A stretch of DNA of 12,142 nucleotides from 1-14-2-50-31-20 sp964617555 (GCA_964617555.1 CAZTYP010000069.1:1-12142), one strand, 5' to 3'. Numbered from the stretch's first letter, positions 1 through 7,090 are shown. Numbers and translations: made by a program. The notes: a model not told the origin generated them from the letters alone.

Positions 1-62
1 TTTCTTTAAAATACATAATCTTATAGATAAATAGAGTTTAATTTTTATTATTTCACTTAATA

Positions 63-94
63 TTTGACATTTTTCGTGCCAATACCTATCTTTC
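63..94 (+). promoter_or_regulatory. Candidate distal promoter for tRNA-fMet
   Basis: TTGACA at 64-69 is a perfect -35 match and lies 17 bases from TATCTT at 87-92, which matches 4 of 6 bases of the -10 consensus. The same stretch also fits the Bacteroidota-type promoter, with TTTG at 63-66, a 20-base spacer and TATCTTTC at 87-94 (7 of 8 to TAnnTTTG). Transcription would begin near 100 and give a leader of about 65 bases that contains the hairpin at 119-144. Position and spacing are good, but nothing here shows which sigma factor would read it. Confidence 0.5.
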
Positions 95-118
95 GAATCT
101 AAATTTTAATAGCGATGT

Positions 119-144
119 GAATCTTTTGCATAAACAAAAGATTC
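119..144 (+). repeat. Perfect 10-bp inverted repeat in the tRNA leader
   Basis: GAATCTTTTG at 119-128 is the exact reverse complement of CAAAAGATTC at 135-144, with a 6-base loop CATAAA. It sits 21 bases before the tRNA. No T tract follows, so it is not a typical terminator. It could be an RNA hairpin that guides 5' processing, or an operator. GAATCT also occurs once more at 95-100. The repeat is certain; any function is inferred. Confidence 0.6.
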
Positions 145-153
145 TTCTAAAAT
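126..153 (+). promoter_or_regulatory. Candidate proximal promoter for tRNA-fMet
   Basis: TTGCAT at 126-131 and TAAAAT at 148-153 (5 of 6 to the -10 consensus) are 16 bases apart. Transcription would start only a few bases before the tRNA. The -35 part is weak and overlaps the loop side of the hairpin at 119-144, so a protein bound there could block it. This is an alternative or addition to the promoter at 63-94. Confidence 0.3.
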
Positions 154-164
154 AGATATTATAT

Positions 165-237
<73 letters not shown>

Positions 238-246
238 CAAAAAAAA

Positions 247-270
247 GCCGAGATTACTCTCGGCTTTTTT
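247..270. terminator. Bidirectional intrinsic terminator
   Basis: The stem GCCGAGA (247-253) pairs with TCTCGGC (258-264) around the loop TTAC. A's precede it (239-246) and a T6 run follows (265-270), so it works as a rho-independent terminator in both directions. It ends the tRNA transcript about 10 bases after the tRNA and also ends the - strand transcript from the DUF3108 gene, whose stop codon is at 305. Confidence 0.9.
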
Positions 271-304
271 ATTGCTTTATAACTAACTGCGTTTAGTGTG
301 CTAT

Positions 305-1063
305 CTATGGCTTTACAGTTCCCTCGTAACTTACAAGTTCCGCATCTATAGAACCGATAAGAATTTTTGTTTTTACTTTTACCGGAATTTTTCTGACATC
401 GTCGCTTAACCAAATAATTATTTTCCCTTCTGTCTTAAATAATCCCCCTTTTATAATAATCGGTTCAACCATAATGCAATCAAATGTTCCCGCTTCTACT
501 TTAATTTTTTCCTTACCGCGGTAAACAACATCCAAAGGATAGACTTTTTCTTTGTAAAAATTTTGTAATTTAAATTTATCACCCTCTTTTAAGTTGGAAT
601 AATCCAAGGTACGGGCATAATAAAATGCGGAAACAATATCGTTAACATTAGGAGGAATTTTGTAAGCACCTTTACGTGTTTTGGCAATTCCACGACGATG
701 ATCAAAAAAAGCGGCAAAATCCATTGTAAAACCGCCTTCCCGAACGTGTTGTTCAAAACGCCACGGAAAAAGTCCCTTTACATCAAGGTAGGTTTCATAT
801 CTATCCCTTACTTTATAAAAAGAATCGAAACCGGATAAAGAATTGACTTTAAACGTGATATGGTAAACTTCGCGTCCGGCAATTTTTCTTATTCTCGGAA
901 TCTCCATTACGGCAACACCGGCTTTAACAAATCCGTATTTTACATTAAAAGTAAGTTTTTCTCCGACAGTAAAAGCATTATTTTCAACTGTTCTGAATTT
1001 TTGTTGTTGTGCAAACAAAATTGTTATTGAAACAAGAAAAATGAAAAATATTTTACGTAACAT
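305..1063 (-). CDS. Exported DUF3108-family protein
   Basis: This 252-residue protein starts with a signal peptide: a Lys/Arg start, a hydrophobic run at about residues 5-17, and likely cleavage after the Ala of LFAQ, giving a mature N-terminus rich in Gln. The mature part opens with VGEKLTFNVKYGFVKAG, the usual start of DUF3108, and continues as alternating beta strands. NDIVSAFYYAR is at about 141-151 and a final strand set, IIIWLSDD onward, begins near 216. The family is found in periplasmic or envelope proteins of Gram-negative bacteria and has no settled biochemical role. It is the last gene of the - strand block, 98 bases after the glycosylase gene, and ends at the terminator at 247-270. 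The Shine-Dalgarno site is weak (GAGAG). Family membership is by recognition; function is unknown. Confidence 0.85.
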   Translation of the reverse strand: MLRKIFFIFLVSITILFAQQQKFRTVENNAFTVGEKLTFNVKYGFVKAGVAVMEIPRIRKIAGREVYHITFKVNSLSGFDSFYKVRDRYETYLDVKGLFPWRFEQHVREGGFTMDFAAFFDHRRGIAKTRKGAYKIPPNVNDIVSAFYYARTLDYSNLKEGDKFKLQNFYKEKVYPLDVVYRGKEKIKVEAGTFDCIMVEPIIIKGGLFKTEGKIIIWLSDDVRKIPVKVKTKILIGSIDAELVSYEGTVKP

Positions 1064-1161
1064 TATTTACTCTCAATAATTGATATTATCTATATTACAA
1101 TCTAAAGCAAACTTTGTGCCCGAACCTACGGAAATTTTAATCGGCAAATCAATAAAGCTTG
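1064..1161. other. Intergenic segment with an AAG-like fragment
   Basis: This 98-base gap separates the glycosylase stop from the DUF3108 start. Read on the - strand, 1143-1165 matches 17 of 23 bases of the end of the glycosylase gene (1208-1230) but in a different frame, and encodes ITSFIDLP against the gene's ITKSVDLP. No intact gene is present. A weak - strand promoter is possible, with TTGCTT about 16 bases before TAATAT in the part nearest the DUF3108 start. See the finding on a possible duplicated fragment. Confidence 0.35.
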
Positions 1162-1773
1162 TTATTTCTTTGATACAAAAGGATTATTTTTAATGTAGAA
1201 GCGTAAAGGCAAATCGACAGATTTTGTGATACCGATTCGTGTTGTTGTAACTATTTTATCTTCAGAAATTGCAGGAGCATCCAGAATATATATATTATTA
1301 CCGAGAAGATTTGTGTTATCGTCTTCTTTTGTTATTGAAAGGGCATCGCAAAGTTTTGCGGGACCGTTAGTTAGTAGGAGCAGTTTTTTGTCGGTAACTT
1401 CTTTTTCACCGAATCTGTTCACGAACATTTCGTCAATGTTTTCAATGGGTTCAACGGCTCGCAGCAAAACCGCCTCCCCCTCCCCTTCTTTTCCGGTAAC
1501 AACATTACAACAATAATGTACCCCGTATATCAAATAAACATATAGTACCCCGCCGGTAAAAAACATTGTTTTGTTCCGTTGTGTTAACCCTTTTGATGCA
1601 TGGCACGATTCATCACCATGTGCAAGATATGCTTCCGTTTCAACAATTTTTGCCGCAAGCAATTTATCGGCAACAGTTCTAACCAAAATTTTACCGAGCA
1701 ATTTTTTTGCTACATATTTAGCATCTTTTTTATAAAAATTTGCATTAAGTTTTTTTGCGGAAATATTACTCAT
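1162..1773 (-). CDS. 3-methyladenine DNA glycosylase, AAG/MPG family
   Basis: This 203-residue monofunctional base-excision repair enzyme should remove alkylated and deaminated purines such as 3-methyladenine and hypoxanthine. It is full length for the bacterial family. The core motif VETEAYL places the catalytic Glu at residue 47 and the base-stacking Tyr at 49. His58, 11 residues after the Glu, matches the second stacking residue of the human enzyme, and YVYLIYG (78-84) supplies the DNA-intercalating Tyr. Asn90 and LLRAVEP (103-109) are also conserved, and the typical end PFVSKK is present. The start ATG lies inside the end of the upstream TPR gene (ATGAGTAA, 8-base overlap), which suggests translational coupling. 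There is no strong Shine-Dalgarno site of its own. It is a repair enzyme carried in an otherwise envelope-themed operon. Confidence 0.95.
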   Translation of the reverse strand: MSNISAKKLNANFYKKDAKYVAKKLLGKILVRTVADKLLAAKIVETEAYLAHGDESCHASKGLTQRNKTMFFTGGVLYVYLIYGVHYCCNVVTGKEGEGEAVLLRAVEPIENIDEMFVNRFGEKEVTDKKLLLLTNGPAKLCDALSITKEDDNTNLLGNNIYILDAPAISEDKIVTTTRIGITKSVDLPLRFYIKNNPFVSKK

Positions 1774-2443
1774 CGGTTTTACGAGGTCTCATTCTGGATT
1801 CAATTTCTTTGATTCTTTCTCTGAAATATTCCTCTCGTTCAGGTTGGATTTCGATTAATGTTTCGTATATTGCTTTTGCTTCTTTATAATTGGATTGATT
1901 AAAATAGATTGTAGCAAGTGTTTCGGAAACCAATCCTCTAACGGGTTTGAATTCTTCTGTTTCGTTTTTTTCACTTTCGTCGGGTAACGGCGGTAATTCA
2001 TTGCTATTTACAATAATTTTTGCAGTATGCAATTTATCGGCAAGTTCTTCCAGATCTTCGGATTTATTTTCAAGGATTTCGTTATTGTTTTTATCCGTAA
2101 CAAATTCTATGTGTGAATCTGTTTTTTCCGTAACATCAATATCATCTTGTTCTTTAATAGGAATTTTATTTAAGTAAAACTCCAAAGTTTCGGAATTATT
2201 TAAAAACTCGTTCCCTTGTTTGTAGTATCCCTTAGCTTTTGCAAACTCTCCGTCTTGTAGAAGTAAATTGCCGTAAAGGAAATAAGGCGTGGGGTATTCT
2301 TCGAACTTTTGAATTCCTTCCAACAAAATTTCTTTTGCTCTGTCTGTTTCCCCTTTTAAGATAAATTCGGCGGCAACTCTTGCAAAAAGCATCGAGTTAT
2401 TATTTAATTCATAAATGGCAATATGTTCATTCTCAAAATTCAT
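1766..2443 (-). CDS. Cytoplasmic TPR protein with acidic linker
   Basis: This 225-residue protein has no signal peptide or membrane segment. Two tetratricopeptide-like helix pairs lie at about residues 17-83 (with FILKGETDRAKEILLEGI and LLQDGEFAKAKGYYKQG). A Glu/Asp/Asn-rich, probably disordered linker covers about 95-168. A third, better TPR covers about 170-203 (TLATIYFNQSNYKEAKAIYE), followed by a charged helix rich in Arg and Glu. TPRs bind other proteins; the partner is unknown. The gene starts 13 bases after the glycosyltransferase stop and overlaps the glycosylase gene by 8 bases. I recall a TPR gene near lptE in Bacteroidota as well, which would point to an envelope-assembly or scaffold role, but that is inference. 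No Shine-Dalgarno site is visible. Confidence 0.8.
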   Translation of the reverse strand: MNFENEHIAIYELNNNSMLFARVAAEFILKGETDRAKEILLEGIQKFEEYPTPYFLYGNLLLQDGEFAKAKGYYKQGNEFLNNSETLEFYLNKIPIKEQDDIDVTEKTDSHIEFVTDKNNNEILENKSEDLEELADKLHTAKIIVNSNELPPLPDESEKNETEEFKPVRGLVSETLATIYFNQSNYKEAKAIYETLIEIQPEREEYFRERIKEIESRMRPRKTDE

Positions 2444-2456
2444 AACGTAAATTTAA

Positions 2457-3917
2457 CTATTTTTTTATTAATCCTTCCTTTAAGGATAGAATTGAGACGA
2501 AAAAAAATCCGAAAAAAAACATTAAATTAAAAGGAAGTGCCGCAAACTCCGAAAGGTATAACGATGATAAAACCGCAATTAAACTATATGATGCAAAGAT
2601 AATTTCGAAAAAAATTAATGGAGAAATTTTACTGTTGCCCAAATATTTTTTTTTAGCCGCATTATTCCCCGATAGAAATTTTGGGGTACGAACAAATTCG
2701 CTTTTTTTATTTAACAATCCTTCCAACACGGCTTTGGTGTTACTTAAAGCAAGCCCCATTGTGCCTGATAAGAAAAGGGGGAAAATAAAAATGCGTTTTT
2801 TCCAATCTTCGTAAATATTTTTTTGTGCCATAACATAAAGCAAAAAAGTACTGATAAAAGCCAAAATAAAAATACCGCTGTAATTAAAAAATGAATTGTA
2901 ATTCCCTTGATGCTTAATAAAAAGGAGTGGCAAATTTAACAGGGCTACCAATACAACAAAAGGGAAAATAAAATTGTTTGTTAAATGAAATGTTGATTGC
3001 AATTTAATTTTAAAACTTAAATCGGATTTCCAAACAGCGGGAAGATTTTTTTTTGCGGTTTCAATTGCTCCTTTTGTCCAACGAAATTGTTGATTTTTCA
3101 GAGATAAAATTTCCGTGGGAAGTTGTGCCGGAGTGGTTACGTCGGGCAGAAAAACAAATTTCCATCCTTTAAGTTGAGCTCTGTAGCTCAAATCCAAATC
3201 TTCGGTAAGTGTATCGTCTTCCCAATTGCCCGCATCCAGAATTGTTCTTTTTCTCCAAACACCTCCTGTACCGTTAAAATTAATAAAGAATCCGGCATCG
3301 TTACGTACTTTTTGTTCAACGGCAAAATGCCCGTTAAGAGCAAAGGCTTGTACCCTTGTTAATATCGATTCTTTTTCGTTTAGGTGTTCCCACCGCGTTT
3401 GTACCATTCCTATTTTATCGGAAACAAAATATGCCAATGTTCTTTTTAAAAAATCGGGAGCAGGAATAAAATCGGCATCAAAAATTGCTATAAATTCTCC
3501 GCTTGCAAATTCAAGTCCGTATTTTAATGCGCCCGCTTTAAATCCTTTTCTAACTTGACGTTTAATATGTTTAATGTTAAAGCCTTCCGCTTTTTTTTGT
3601 AAAACCAATTTCTTAACAATTTCGGTTGTTTCGTCGGTAGAATCGTCCAGCACTTGTATTTCAAGTACATTTTTGGGATAATCCAAATTACACACTGCAT
3701 TTATAAGGCGTTCGGCAACATATACTTCATTATAAAGAGGCAGTTGAACCGTTACTGTTTGTGAGGTATCAACTGACGTGAGAACGGCTTTGCGTTTTCC
3801 GCGTAGTTTATATTGGTAATAAAGCATCACAAAACCGTGAAAGGAAAAAATTGTAAGAATAACAAGTGAAACCGTATATACAACCAAGACCAGTTCCGCA
3901 ACCGGAAAACTATTCAT
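2457..3917 (-). CDS. Membrane family-2 glycosyltransferase, cellulose synthase-like
   Basis: This 486-residue processive beta-glycosyltransferase has one N-terminal membrane segment (about 8-35), a cytoplasmic GT2 domain, then about four membrane segments (roughly 312-334, 346-364, 376-395 and 434-478, the last probably two passes). All catalytic signatures of the cellulose synthase type are present: DDSTD (91-95), DAD (147-149), TED (238-240) and QQFRW (276-280). The layout resembles the bacterial relatives of plant CslA/CslC glucan or mannan synthases. There is no PilZ domain, so direct c-di-GMP control is not expected. The polymer cannot be told from sequence. The gene sits 24 bases after lptE with a good Shine-Dalgarno site, which fits an envelope polysaccharide role. 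The coding region carries several A/T homopolymers of 8-9 bases. Confidence 0.9.
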   Translation of the reverse strand: MNSFPVAELVLVVYTVSLVILTIFSFHGFVMLYYQYKLRGKRKAVLTSVDTSQTVTVQLPLYNEVYVAERLINAVCNLDYPKNVLEIQVLDDSTDETTEIVKKLVLQKKAEGFNIKHIKRQVRKGFKAGALKYGLEFASGEFIAIFDADFIPAPDFLKRTLAYFVSDKIGMVQTRWEHLNEKESILTRVQAFALNGHFAVEQKVRNDAGFFINFNGTGGVWRKRTILDAGNWEDDTLTEDLDLSYRAQLKGWKFVFLPDVTTPAQLPTEILSLKNQQFRWTKGAIETAKKNLPAVWKSDLSFKIKLQSTFHLTNNFIFPFVVLVALLNLPLLFIKHQGNYNSFFNYSGIFILAFISTFLLYVMAQKNIYEDWKKRIFIFPLFLSGTMGLALSNTKAVLEGLLNKKSEFVRTPKFLSGNNAAKKKYLGNSKISPLIFFEIIFASYSLIAVLSSLYLSEFAALPFNLMFFFGFFFVSILSLKEGLIKK

Positions 3918-3923
3918 TTGAAA

Positions 3924-3931
3924 TCCTTTCT
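3924..3931 (-). promoter_or_regulatory. Ribosome binding site of the glycosyltransferase
   Basis: AGAAAGGA on the - strand lies 6 bases before the ATG at 3917. It is one of the few clear Shine-Dalgarno sites in the window and fixes this start. Confidence 0.7.
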
Positions 3932-3941
3932 CCCGCTTATA

Positions 3942-4448
3942 TTACCAGTCCGCAACAACAGCCAATAATAAATCCAGACTAACATTTTCGATAGCACGTT
4001 TAATAGCATCTTGTCTGTTTTCTATTGAATTTTGTGTTGCGTCGAAAGTTGCATAGTTGGAAAATCTTTTATTAAAAATTGTTTTTTTCATCACCAAATC
4101 TTTGTAAACGGCTTTAACGGTGATGGTAATTCTGCGTGCCGTAGCTTTTTCCTTATCGCCCGAAACCACTTCCGTACGTTCGTTAAACCCCACAACCGTA
4201 ACGGATAAAACGGCATCCGAATTAACGGAATTTACAACTTGCAAACTATTATCGTCAATAAATTGTTGAGTTAACTCTTGGGTAAAATCGTTACTGATAT
4301 ACGGTTCGCCGGAACCGCTTTTATCTTGAACAATGGGAATTGCAATTGTATGAAGATGCGGAGGCACCGAAGCACCCGTAAAAGAATAGCTGCATCCTCC
4401 TAAAAACAAAACGAGGGTAAAAAGAAAAATATTTTTAATTAATCTCAT
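3942..4448 (-). CDS. lptE: LptE-family LPS assembly lipoprotein
   Basis: This 168-residue outer-membrane lipoprotein would form the plug of the LptD/LptE complex that inserts lipopolysaccharide into the outer leaflet. A lipoprotein signal peptide (hydrophobic residues 7-16) ends in the lipobox LGGC, making Cys19 the lipidated residue. The mature start CSYSFTGASVPPHLHTIAI and the IPI..D.SG.GEPY pattern are typical of LptE in Bacteroidota-type bacteria. The rest alternates strands (residues 80-120) and C-terminal helices (about 140-165), the expected two-layer fold. The gene overlaps the 3' end of the sigma-54 activator gene by 14 bases in another frame, so translation is probably coupled. It is the main reason to read this block as an envelope operon. 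LptD is not in the window. Confidence 0.88.
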   Translation of the reverse strand: MRLIKNIFLFTLVLFLGGCSYSFTGASVPPHLHTIAIPIVQDKSGSGEPYISNDFTQELTQQFIDDNSLQVVNSVNSDAVLSVTVVGFNERTEVVSGDKEKATARRITITVKAVYKDLVMKKTIFNKRFSNYATFDATQNSIENRQDAIKRAIENVSLDLLLAVVADW

Positions 4449-5538
4449 ATTCTTTTAATTTTCTGTATAAAGTTCGCTCACTTATATTCAACATTTTGGC
4501 CGCAAGCTTTTTATTCCATTTAGTAAATTCTAGGGCTTGCTTAATAGCACGTTTTTCCAGTTCGTTAATCGGTAAAATTTCGTTTACGGGCATCGGTTCG
4601 TTTTGAATATTTCTCAAATTTATGCGTGCAATATTTTTTAATTCCTCAATATCTTTTTTTATCTCTATCAAAGCACGGTATATCATTTCTCTATCAAGAG
4701 CATCTGCCGGCTTATCAACAAATACGGGGAGGTTATTACTTACCGGCTCGGCAATCTCTTCCGCTAATAAAAGCATCTTAAAAGATTCCGCAGTTATTTT
4801 CCCATCCCGACTAAGAGCCAATACGGATTCTATTGTATTCTTTAATTCTCTAACATTTCCGGGCCAATGATAACTTAACAACAAATCAGGAACATCGTTT
4901 GTAAACTCAAATTCCGGTAAATTGTTTTTTTTGCAATACTCTTTTACAAAAAAATCCGCGAGGGGAATAATATCCTCCTTACGCTTACGCAACGGAGGGA
5001 TTGTAAGCGTAACGGCTTTTAACCTGAAAAAAAGATCGTTTCGAAAACGCTTTGCTTCAACTTCTTTTTGTAACGATTTGTTTGTAGCGGCAATAATTCT
5101 TACATCCACCGAAGTAACCCGTTCGCTGCCAATTCTCATAAACTCGTTTGTTTCCAAAACTCTTAACAATTTTACTTGTGTTGTTAAGGACATTTCGCCA
5201 ATCTCATCCAAAAAAAGTGTACCTTTATCGGCAATTTCAAAATAACCTTTTCGAGAATCGGAGGCACCGGTGAACGAACCCTTTTCGTGCCCGAAAAGTT
5301 CCGACTCCAAAAGCGTTTCGGGAATTGCCCCGCAATTTACGGAAACCATTTTTTTGTTAGCTCGTTTGCTGGCTTTATGAATTGCATTGGCAAAAACCTC
5401 TTTACCAACACCGCTCTCGCCGGTGATTAATATGGGAATATCTGCCGGGGCAACTTGCCGAACAACATCAACCAAATCTTTAATTTGTTTCGACTTCCCG
5501 ATTATTCCGTATTTTTCTTGAAATTCTTTTGTTGTCAT
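4435..5538 (-). CDS. Receiver-less sigma-54 activator (AAA+ and Fis HTH)
   Basis: This 367-residue bacterial enhancer-binding protein would use ATP hydrolysis to open promoters held by sigma-54 RNA polymerase. The AAA+ domain covers about residues 10-245. It has Walker A GESGVGKE (40-47), a sigma-54 contact loop GSFTGA (87-92) in place of the commoner GAFTGA, Walker B GTLFLDE (106-112), the FRNDLFFRL arginine-finger region (165-173) and sensor II GNVREL (227-232). A linker of about 65 residues leads to a Fis-type helix-turn-helix (about 328-365, with LAAKMLNISERTLYRKL). There is no receiver, GAF or PAS domain, since only about 10 residues precede the AAA+ core, so control must come from expression level or a partner protein. 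It sits directly before lptE, which it overlaps. I recall this miaB/activator/lptE association from Bacteroidota; its targets are unknown to me. Confidence 0.92.
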   Translation of the reverse strand: MTTKEFQEKYGIIGKSKQIKDLVDVVRQVAPADIPILITGESGVGKEVFANAIHKASKRANKKMVSVNCGAIPETLLESELFGHEKGSFTGASDSRKGYFEIADKGTLFLDEIGEMSLTTQVKLLRVLETNEFMRIGSERVTSVDVRIIAATNKSLQKEVEAKRFRNDLFFRLKAVTLTIPPLRKRKEDIIPLADFFVKEYCKKNNLPEFEFTNDVPDLLLSYHWPGNVRELKNTIESVLALSRDGKITAESFKMLLLAEEIAEPVSNNLPVFVDKPADALDREMIYRALIEIKKDIEELKNIARINLRNIQNEPMPVNEILPINELEKRAIKQALEFTKWNKKLAAKMLNISERTLYRKLKEYEIN

Positions 5539-5557
5539 TTTTTTTATATTATTTGCA

Positions 5558-5589
5558 CAAATTTACTAAAGGAAATTAACTTTAGCTAA
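5558..5589 (-). promoter_or_regulatory. Candidate internal promoter before the activator gene
   Basis: In the 63-base gap between the MBL gene and the activator gene, the - strand carries TAAATTTG (5558-5565), a full match to the Bacteroidota -7 consensus TAnnTTTG. TTAG (5586-5589, 3 of 4 to TTTG) lies 20 bases upstream, the usual spacing. Transcription would begin roughly 25 bases before the ATG. In AT-rich DNA such matches also arise by chance. Confidence 0.35.
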
Positions 5590-5601
5590 TTTACTGCGTC
5601 A

Positions 5602-6369
5602 TTACGTCAGTTTAACCTTCATACCGTCAAAAGTAATTATTATTTTACTCCTTTTTTCTTCGGAAAGTTTCCTATGTTGTTCAATTATTTTATCATCGTT
5701 ATTAATGTGTACAAAGTAAGACTTTTTATACTTAGCTTGCATTATATGTTCAACAATACGCTCAAAAGGAATATGAGTTGCTTCGGAAATAAAATAATCG
5801 GGAGAGAATTTTGTGAACAATTTTAAATCGGATACGGCTCCTACATCGGATGTATATTGTACTTTCACTCCATTACTTTTTAATAATACAGAAGCCGAAA
5901 CAAATTTCAATTCGCTTATATCTTTAATATTATGTTTGTTTTTGATATGCGTATTTTGCAATGGAACAATTTTAAGGTTTTCAGCATGTTCAATTTCATC
6001 ACCGAATTTGTAACCGAAAATTTGCAATTTGAAATTAAATGTTGACGGAAAAAGAAATAAATGTCGTAAATAATCGATAACAAAATTTTCAAGTTCGGAA
6101 TGAATAAATAATAGTAAAGGCTTTTTGCGACGGGTAAATTTCATCTGCGTTAATAACGATGCAAGTCCCGAAAAATGATCTGCGTGTGTATGCGTAATAA
6201 AAATTGCATCTATCTCGTTATATTTAACGCCTGCATAAAGAAGTGCTTTAGCAATCCCGTCTCCGGCATCAATTAACAAATTGTAATAACCGTTTTGAAC
6301 AAGCAATGATGTGTGGAACCTTAAACGTTGCGTAATTCCGGAGCCCGTACCTATAAATGTTATTTCCAT
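5602..6369 (-). CDS. MBL-fold hydrolase, RNase Z-like without exosite
   Basis: This 255-residue metallo-beta-lactamase-fold hydrolase has no signal peptide. Its start ITFIGTGSG resembles ribonuclease Z. The full two-metal ligand set is visible: H60, H62, D64 and H65 (HTHADH), H141, D175 (YTSDVG) and H221, plus the EAT motif at 196-198. In B. subtilis RNase Z, as I recall it, the fifth and sixth ligands are about 70 residues apart because the tRNA-binding exosite lies between them. Here the gap is 34, so the exosite is missing. It is therefore unlikely to be the normal tRNA 3' endonuclease. A phosphodiesterase acting on nucleic acid or a small ester is more likely. It lies 15 bases after the SPOR gene. 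The family is sure; the substrate is not. Confidence 0.85.
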   Translation of the reverse strand: MEITFIGTGSGITQRLRFHTSLLVQNGYYNLLIDAGDGIAKALLYAGVKYNEIDAIFITHTHADHFSGLASLLTQMKFTRRKKPLLLFIHSELENFVIDYLRHLFLFPSTFNFKLQIFGYKFGDEIEHAENLKIVPLQNTHIKNKHNIKDISELKFVSASVLLKSNGVKVQYTSDVGAVSDLKLFTKFSPDYFISEATHIPFERIVEHIMQAKYKKSYFVHINNDDKIIEQHRKLSEEKRSKIIITFDGMKVKLT

Positions 6370-6384
6370 TGCATCTTTCTAAGT

Positions 6385-7083
6385 TTATTTTAACGGAACA
6401 ACACGCCCGGTTAAACGATATTTGTTTTTTAATTCTTTTAAAATCGGCTCGGCGGATTTTTTATTTTTAAATTTTCCAACAATAACAATGTTCAATAAAG
6501 AGCCTCCAACTTCTTTTGTATAAGTAGCGGAATATACCCCTTTTAATTGAAATTTCTTTTTTAAATTATCGGCATTGGTTTTATTCAAAAAAGCCCCCGC
6601 TTGAACCGTATATTTATATTGAACTTCTTCGACCTTGGGAGATTTGTTCGAATGGACTTCTTTTTTTGTTACACCTCTTTCAATAAAAAAATCTTGGCTC
6701 GGCAAAGTTCTATCTGCAGCTTTTATATACGGCGAGGAAGGATAATCCGTTTTTAATTTTGTTAAATATTTTTCGGCCTTATTGTAACTTCCAAGCGCAT
6801 AATAATATGAAAAAACTCTATACAAAGCCGCATCGGCAAATTGTGAATTTGGAAATTTTGAATATACAACAAAATACTTGCTGAGGGCTTCCTCTCCGTT
6901 TTCGGTAAGCACCGCATCTAAAAACTTTACTTCCGGATTATCGGGATAATTTTGTTTCAATTGTTTTAAATCATTTTCGGCATCGGCAATTTCACCCGAT
7001 TCAATTTTTTTAAGTGTAGAAATTATATCCGCCTGGGCAAACAAATTTATTGCAGAAAATATTATTAAAAAAAAGACTCGCAT
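6385..7083 (-). CDS. Secreted TPR and SPOR-domain protein
   Basis: This 232-residue protein is exported: the signal peptide MRVFFLIIFSAINLFA comes first. It is followed by a helical, TPR-like part (about 20-125, with LKQLKQNYPDNPEVKFLDAV and YNKAEKYLTKLKTDYPSS), a charged linker, and a C-terminal SPOR domain (about 156-230, starting YKYTVQAGAFLNKTNADNL). SPOR domains bind peptidoglycan stripped of stem peptides at division sites, so this is probably a periplasmic cell-wall protein. I chose the ATG at 7083 over one 21 bases upstream (7104). It has AAAAGGG 7 bases before it and gives a clean signal peptide, while the upstream ATG has no ribosome binding site and adds MFKKGKP. It lies 38 bases after miaB and 15 before the MBL gene. 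Confidence 0.88.
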   Translation of the reverse strand: MRVFFLIIFSAINLFAQADIISTLKKIESGEIADAENDLKQLKQNYPDNPEVKFLDAVLTENGEEALSKYFVVYSKFPNSQFADAALYRVFSYYYALGSYNKAEKYLTKLKTDYPSSPYIKAADRTLPSQDFFIERGVTKKEVHSNKSPKVEEVQYKYTVQAGAFLNKTNADNLKKKFQLKGVYSATYTKEVGGSLLNIVIVGKFKNKKSAEPILKELKNKYRLTGRVVPLK

Positions 7084-7090
7084 GGGTTTT

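Noticed and set aside
65..82. Sigma-54-like -24 element on the - strand (TTGGCACG) before the tRNA.
   Set aside because: The -12 part is ATGTC and lacks the needed GC, and no - strand gene lies to its left within the window.
1226..1516. Open frame of 96 codons on the + strand opposite the AAG gene.
   Set aside because: It is a shadow of a well-supported glycosylase gene, and its translation resembles no family I know.
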